A DNA stretch of 64,000 nt from Russula earlei (taxonomy: Eukaryota; Basidiomycota; Agaricomycetes; Russulales; Russulaceae), in the NCBI GenBank assembly GCA_025769875.1, contig JAGFNK010000185.1, positions 29,229 to 93,228 of the forward strand. Direction: 5' to 3'. Under the pieces are notes generated by a model. It ran no database searches. It saw only the letters and a program-made list of their open reading frames with translations, and was not told where the DNA came from. The first letter of the stretch is position 1; each line of letters starts with the position of its first letter. The position numbers were made by a program, and so were the translations under genes. Below are positions 59,076 through 64,000 of this stretch, piece by piece.

Positions 59076-61859
59076 TGTTACTTGATTGTGGATTTTTGTA
59101 CTGAGAGTTGTCAAAGTCGTCGACGGCGGAGTAGAAATTGTGGAAGGATTGTCAGCAACTGGGCCTGCCAGTATGAAGCGAATGGGAGAACAGCTGGAGA
59201 GAATTGTAACTGCAGGTGTCAGCTTTGTACTGTCGCAAAGCCCGGATCGGGATTGGTGAGACCATCATCGCACCATGATCATCTAGTGTTGATGCAGCAT
59301 TCGTGCGTCGACCTCTCTAGAAAGGAGCGAACGTGTGAAGGCCACTTGAAACCGTCCCCGAGTGATGAAGGCAGAGTGCTTCACATCAGCCACTGCGAAT
59401 TGCGAATTGGTTCAATATCATGATGTGAGATCAAAACTGCAGGTGCTGATATGCAGCCAGCACATGGGCCAACCGGACCAGTATTGTAGTCACACAACAG
59501 ACAGCCTGAGGAACGGATAAGTCGAGATCACTAAAATTCAACTCAGAGAAGTGGCCGGACTTAACTGGCAGATAGTGATCCTGCTCGTGATACTCGCCGA
59601 CTTGATGGGCACCAGCTCTGCGGTGGGCGCGGATACCAAACCATTGACCGGCCTGGCTGTGTACGAGTAGGATGCCGATGTTGGGATGCCCCTAGAACGA
59701 GAATCGCTGGCGCTGTCAGAATTCTGCCGCGGAGGGATACAGGCCGAGGTATGCGTTGGCTGAGCACTTCGCTGATCACGTGGAGAGCGCTTGTTGGTGG
59801 GCTGATCGGAGGTGAGTGGCTAACGGACCCGGTGGGACTTGCGATTTCTGCGCGATCCGTTTGATGATGATGATCCAGGAGGGGTAAATATCAAAGGTGG
59901 TACGGACTGACGGGAGAAGAGACGCCATTGGATGTGGTGGGACTTGCTACCCGGGGACACGCCTTCCAACATGATTGAACAAAGGCCATTCGCGGAAGAC
60001 CGTGGTACGTGATCGCAAATGATAACGACGTGTGCCTAGCCAAGAAGCGTGGCAAGGCTTCTAGGACTGTCGAGGGGGAAAGAGGTGCGTTCTATGTCTC
60101 TATGGTGCAGCAACTCGCGCGCCAACTGGCTCTTCTCGTGCGACACTGCTGCCACCATGACCGATGGTCGCTTGGAAGCTTGCTCCCTTCCTCCCACCCC
60201 CACCCTAACGACCTGGGTGCTGCCACCAACCTTGCTCGTTCCTCCATCTCACATGCCTGTTCTTCCGCTCCTCTCTCTCTCTACCCTTCCCCGCAGGGTA
60301 AATTCCCATTTCCTCATTGCGATCATCAACATGTCATTTTGTTATTCTACGTCACAGTTGCATTGGAGTAGTTGTTCCCCTGATGGGAGTAAATATGTGG
60401 GAGGCATATCGGTTGCACTATGAGTCTGGTGACGATTAAGGATCAAGTATATGTACCATTTCGAGTGTTGGTCTAACCACTTTCTCGCGAGGACCACTCC
60501 GATCCGAAGGACACTCGCTCAATCCTTGTCGCACCTCGTGAGTTCTTCACTTGACCACCATCGTGACTACCATCACCTCGATGCAAATCAAGAGAGAATC
60601 GAGCCAGAATAAAACAAAGCGAGTGGATTTATGTCTTGATTGTCCCGGGATATGGCAAGATGATTGTAGTGCGCCGGAATAGTACACTTGAGTTCATAAG
60701 GCTGTACAGAGGGAGCCTCCCAGGGAAGGAGAGCAGCTAGACCGACGAGGGGACAGATGCGAACGCGATGAGGTTGTGAGAGGCGGCGAAAGGCAATCCT
60801 GGCGATATCGGAGGCAGAGAGGAAAAGAGCGGAAATGACTTGTTATTCACTAAGACATTGCCTGGAAGCGTTGGGATCAAAGGGAGAGAGGTTCTGAAAC
60901 GGAGTCGAGAGTGAGCCAGATATGAAACCAGAATCCACGGCAAATACAAATCGAGATGACGGGAATGAGACTGGACGAGTGCGGCCGCATCTTTGAAATC
61001 AAGGGCTATTACAGCCTCCGAGACTACCCGGCGAGAAGCACGATGCGAACCCGAAGCGTTTAGGGCGGCGAGCGCTCGCGTACTGTTGCGACGAGACGGG
61101 GGTGGTCGGGAAGGGGGCACGTGAGGGTTGAGGCGAGCGCGGGACTGTTGAGGCTGATGTAAAATGTCGAGCCCTGTAGATAAACAAAGAGATGCAAGGA
61201 GATAGAAGGGGAAACGAGGTGAGGACCTGATTCTAACGCAGACGAATGGACCAAAAAATAAAAATAAAAAAAATAAAAAACGTGAAACGTGCTCGCAACA
61301 AAATGTAATTCAAACTTATTTCAGGATCAAAGGCCATCGCGCTTAGTCGCGCACCGCGTTCTCCAATCCGAACTCAACCACGCTCGGTCTTGCTATACTG
61401 GCCACTACCTTGCGAACTCTGAGGCCCGAGCGTCCCTTTGACTCGGCCTCAGTTCCGCCACGCAAGCACTTGAGCGACTCGGCGGTTCGGTCACGGCTAG
61501 ACGACTCGCTACCCGCATGGAGAGGGCATCGCTGCGAGACAGGAATAGTTACCCCTGCGTGTGGCGCAGCTGTGGACAACTTTGCTTTCCCAGTTTGCAG
61601 GTGATATTTCCGATGGCAACATGATAATAGGGACCGCCCAAGAGTATATAAAGCCACTACTTGGGGTACCAATTCTCTCCAGCTGTGCTATTCGTTTTAT
61701 TCTTCAAGTTGGTACTGGTTACCAGCAGACCTTTTATGTTCAATTTGTTCAGACTTTGACCTCCACAACCATCCTATTCACTGTTGTACTGGAACCCAAA
61801 CAGATCAAAGAAGGTGAAGACCTTCATACAAGGTTCAAGATCCGCTCATAGATGTAACG
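59076..61859. other. Gene-poor stretch left of the Copia element
   Basis: No gene is firmly supported. On the minus strand, 61120-60737 is open for 127 codons and starts with a proline- and arginine-rich stretch. An acceptor-like CTACAG ends near 61170, so an unknown gene is possible but unproven. An A/T-rich simple tract (AAAAATAAAAATAAAA-like) lies at about 61254-61280. Confidence 0.35.
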
Positions 61860-62166
61860 TGTTAGACAGAACTTTAGTATATGCGCTTATGGCAATAGGG
61901 TTACGCATACTACGCTATCTATCACAAGATGCAGCCTTATGCTGCGTCTAGAACGTTTCCACATCATGTGTCACTGAGTGCGCGATATAGTGGACACCTG
62001 TAGTCACCTCTTTTGGACTTAGGAACAGCCCTGGGTCATAGAGGTATAAATACCATACATGTAGATGAGTATATACATCGCTCTACACCCCAATATCACT
62101 TGAGCATTAGCACAACCTCTAAGGTGGGTTGCTTGGCCTGTTAGCTGCGCTCTATGCTGCGCAACA
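61860..62166 (+). mobile_element. Ty1/Copia 5' LTR
   Basis: The segment starts with TGTTAG and ends with GCAACA, giving the TG...CA ends and a 4-bp terminal inverted repeat (TGTT/AACA). A TATA-like TATAAATACC lies near 62045. It is followed at once by a primer-binding site typical of Copia (62167-62180) and then by a gag frame, which fixes its right border. Length is 307 bp. A candidate 5-bp target copy precedes it at 61855-61859. No matching 3' LTR was found in the window. Confidence 0.75.
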
Positions 62167-62180
62167 GGTTATGGGCCCTG
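62167..62180 (+). other. Copia primer-binding site, initiator tRNA-Met anticodon type
   Basis: GGTTATGGGCCCTG directly follows the LTR end. It is complementary to the anticodon stem-loop of initiator tRNA-Met. Drosophila copia is known to prime from an internally cut half-tRNA with the same core (GGTTATGGGCCC). Here this shows how reverse transcription was primed and confirms the family. Confidence 0.75.
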
Positions 62181-62335
62181 CAGGCCATGCGCCTTCATTG
62201 GCTGCAACGATGGCGAAGCATCCCTGAAGCCTGCATGCTGCAGCGAGCTAGTCTACCCCATGGGGAGACTATGTCGGCTTGTTTGAATACAAATACTCTT
62301 ACTGACGACCTCTAAGCCCTTTTCTAACAGCTATT

Positions 62336-62932
62336 ATGTCATCATCTCAACCCTCTGCCCCTGTTGTCCCCATCCTTGATGGTGCAAACTATGGTATTTG
62401 GTCAAAGGCTATGAAAGCCTACCTCATGTCTGTTGGACTATGGGGTTATTGCAATGGCACATTTGAACTGCCAACCCTTCCTGGACTTCCTCAGGCGCCT
62501 CTTGCTGAAGAGATTGCTGCCCAGGCTGCCGCTATTGTAGCCCTGAGAGAATGGAACAAAGGAAATGATATGGCAGTAGGCCACATGGTCCTTAGATCGA
62601 GCATCGCGATCCAACAAGATCTTACGTCTTTGGATAATGCTGAAACTATCTGGAATCGCCTTGAAACCCTTTATGGCACAGCGACTACAGTTAGCATTTA
62701 TAAGGACTTTAAAGAAGCCATCTCCATTTGCATTAACCCGAGCCAACATCCTGGCCCACAAATAGATCGCATACACACTGCATTCCAGCATCTCACCGCC
62801 TCCTCCCTTCCTATCCCTGACACCCTGCAGGCGCTCATCATGCTTGCTGCCATTCCCCAGAAATGGGAAATGCTTGTCCACATTGTTACTCAGAACTATG
62901 AAGTGGCTGACCTTAATGCTAAGGACGTCTGA
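62336..62932 (+). pseudogene. Copia Gag, interrupted
   Basis: The 198-residue frame has the Copia Gag layout: an ILDGANYGIWSKAMKAYL start, a W-x-x-L-x-x-x-Y segment (IWNRLETLYG) and a helical part around FQHLTASSLP. In related Gags the frame goes on with a REAIVSQYQTE-like segment. Here a TGA replaces the arginine codon at 62930-62932, the same frame then reads EAIVSQYQTEIN, and soon meets another stop. The zinc knuckle, protease, integrase and reverse transcriptase are absent. Gag would form the virus-like particle of the retrotransposon. This copy is a truncated, inactive remnant. Confidence 0.8.
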
Positions 62933-63172
62933 GAGGCTATCGTCTCTCAATATCAAACTGAGATCAATTGCGGAACATGTCACGGTAACTAGCCATGTCA
63001 GTTCACAAGCGGAAAACAAGTTGATGATAAAGAGGTGTTCAAGAAACGGGGCTGGTTCCCGTGTATAATGAGTAAGGATCCCTGCAGCGGTCGAAGTGTT
63101 TTATGCTAAACAGGTTATGGCCAATAGACCCTTCCTAGTACGACTCGGTCCGTTGAGAAGCTAGGGTAAGTT

Positions 63173-63865
63173 TGTAATGGGATAGACTAGGGCTGGTTCC
63201 ACTAGCTATATGCATTCAAGTCTGTCAGGGACCTTGAACAACGCAGAGAGAGTAGAGGAAGGTAAGTCTTAAAGGAGGAGAGCTCTTCTCAGAGGAGTGA
63301 AGAGAGACTCTTAGGGAAGGAAGGGAAAGGCGAAGAGTAGATGGTGGATGGTGTGTTGAGAGTTGATGAAATGGAGAGGTATTTGTGGTTGAAGTTTGTG
63401 AGAGTGAAGTGGGTTGCAGGAGAATATGTTGGACAAGAGTAGGTTGGATTCTACAAGAGACCAAGCTTAGGGCTTTGGTCACAAAGTACTGAGCTTATAT
63501 ATACAGGAGAAGCGCAGCAATAGCTGCGCTTTGACTGTGCTACTAGTATAGTAGGAGTCATAATAAGTAGGAGTCATAGGAATGAGGCCACGAATGAGTC
63601 AGAACCAAGTAACTGTGCTGCACAGTAGGTGCGCAGCATTGCACAGTTGAAACTAAGAAGTGAATATAAATGGGAAGAGAACCAAACAATGGAAAGTAAC
63701 AGCAATCCAGTGTTACCTGGACGTGTATGGATCACATGATAACACAGAAGGGATCACAAGATGTAAGAGATCACAAGACCAATAAGTAAAGGGATGTACC
63801 ACAAGCACGCAGTCCATCAGCAAGAGGTAAGAAGTCAACGTAAAAGGAAGGAAAATGGTGTAACA
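63173..63865 (-). mobile_element. Ty3/Gypsy 3' LTR, minus strand
   Basis: In minus orientation the LTR begins TGTTACACC at 63865 and ends CATTACA at 63173. Inside it are a TATA box (TATATATAAG, about 63500-63491) and a long C/T-rich leader region, as expected of U3-R-U5. Just before its start comes a purine-rich tract (GGATGGGGGGTGA) that also forms the end of a Pol frame. This makes it the 3' LTR of an element whose body lies to the right of the window. Length is about 693 bp. The left border is less certain than the right one. Confidence 0.7.
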
Positions 63866-64000
63866 TCACCCCCCATCCAGGCCCCTAGAAGTGAAGAATG
63901 ACGATGATAAGGTACGGGGGCTGACCCTACTTTCCCCAAGGCTGGTCTGACTTCGCAGATCGTACCCTTTTTGTTTGATAATCTCCTCTGTGGGACGCTT
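63866..64000 (-). CDS. Ty3/Gypsy polyprotein C-terminus, partial
   Basis: The minus strand from 64000 to the TGA at 63868-63866 is open for 44 codons, with TEEIIKQKGYDLRS near the start and RGLDGG at the end. It stops exactly at the LTR border, so the polypurine tract overlaps the last codons. This is the tail of the Pol polyprotein, downstream of the integrase chromatin-binding part. The rest of the element lies outside the window. Confidence 0.6.
   Translation of the reverse strand, partial: KRPTEEIIKQKGYDLRSQTSLGESRVSPRTLSSSFFTSRGLDGG

Noticed and set aside
62324..62329. CTAACA as the end of the Copia LTR, pairing with TGTTAG at 61860
   Set aside because: It gives a longer inverted end but leaves only a few bases before the Gag start. 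The primer-binding site at 62167 fixes the LTR end at 62166 instead.

Overview
The window looks like nuclear DNA of a filamentous basidiomycete, probably an Agaricomycete. Its genes carry many GT-AG introns of about 47-70 nt, and some have exons as short as 12 nt. It also holds core eukaryotic genes (exocyst EXO70, spliceosomal helicase BRR2), expanded cytochrome P450, MFS and FMO genes, and Copia and Gypsy retroelements. All exon maps below were made by hand, from splice signals, reading phase and comparison between paralogues inside the window.

Left part (1-22.3 kb) is an accessory, possibly metabolic block. It holds a partial unknown gene (minus strand), a decayed MFS relic (minus), MFS transporter copy A (plus, with reading-frame problems), a complete 10-exon FAD monooxygenase (minus), MFS transporter copy B (plus, intact, 488 aa), and two P450 paralogues of 555 and 572 aa with the same 14-exon layout. 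The set resembles the tailoring and export genes of a secondary-metabolite cluster, but no core synthase is visible.

Middle part (23.6-28.3 kb) is conserved housekeeping: EXO70 (610 aa, 11 exons) and a compact RING-IBR-RING protein (302 aa, 7 exons).

Right-centre part (29.2-57.4 kb) is dominated by a tandem duplication. A very large gene has a VLIG-like GTPase domain, a Cys/His-rich region and a C-terminal von Willebrand A (VWA) domain. It lies 187 bp upstream of BRR2 (2180 aa, 18 exons). A second copy of the giant gene follows BRR2. That copy has lost its VWA domain by a clean in-frame deletion, carries frame breaks, and is followed by a 225-bp fragment of the 5' end of BRR2. This shows that the duplicated unit once included both genes.

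Right end (57.4-64 kb) is gene-poor: a tRNA-like remnant, a 200-bp foldback element, a small secreted-protein gene (minus), a truncated Ty1/Copia element (LTR, half-tRNA primer-binding site, interrupted gag), and the 3' end of a minus-strand Ty3/Gypsy element (Pol C-terminus, polypurine tract, LTR) running off the right edge.
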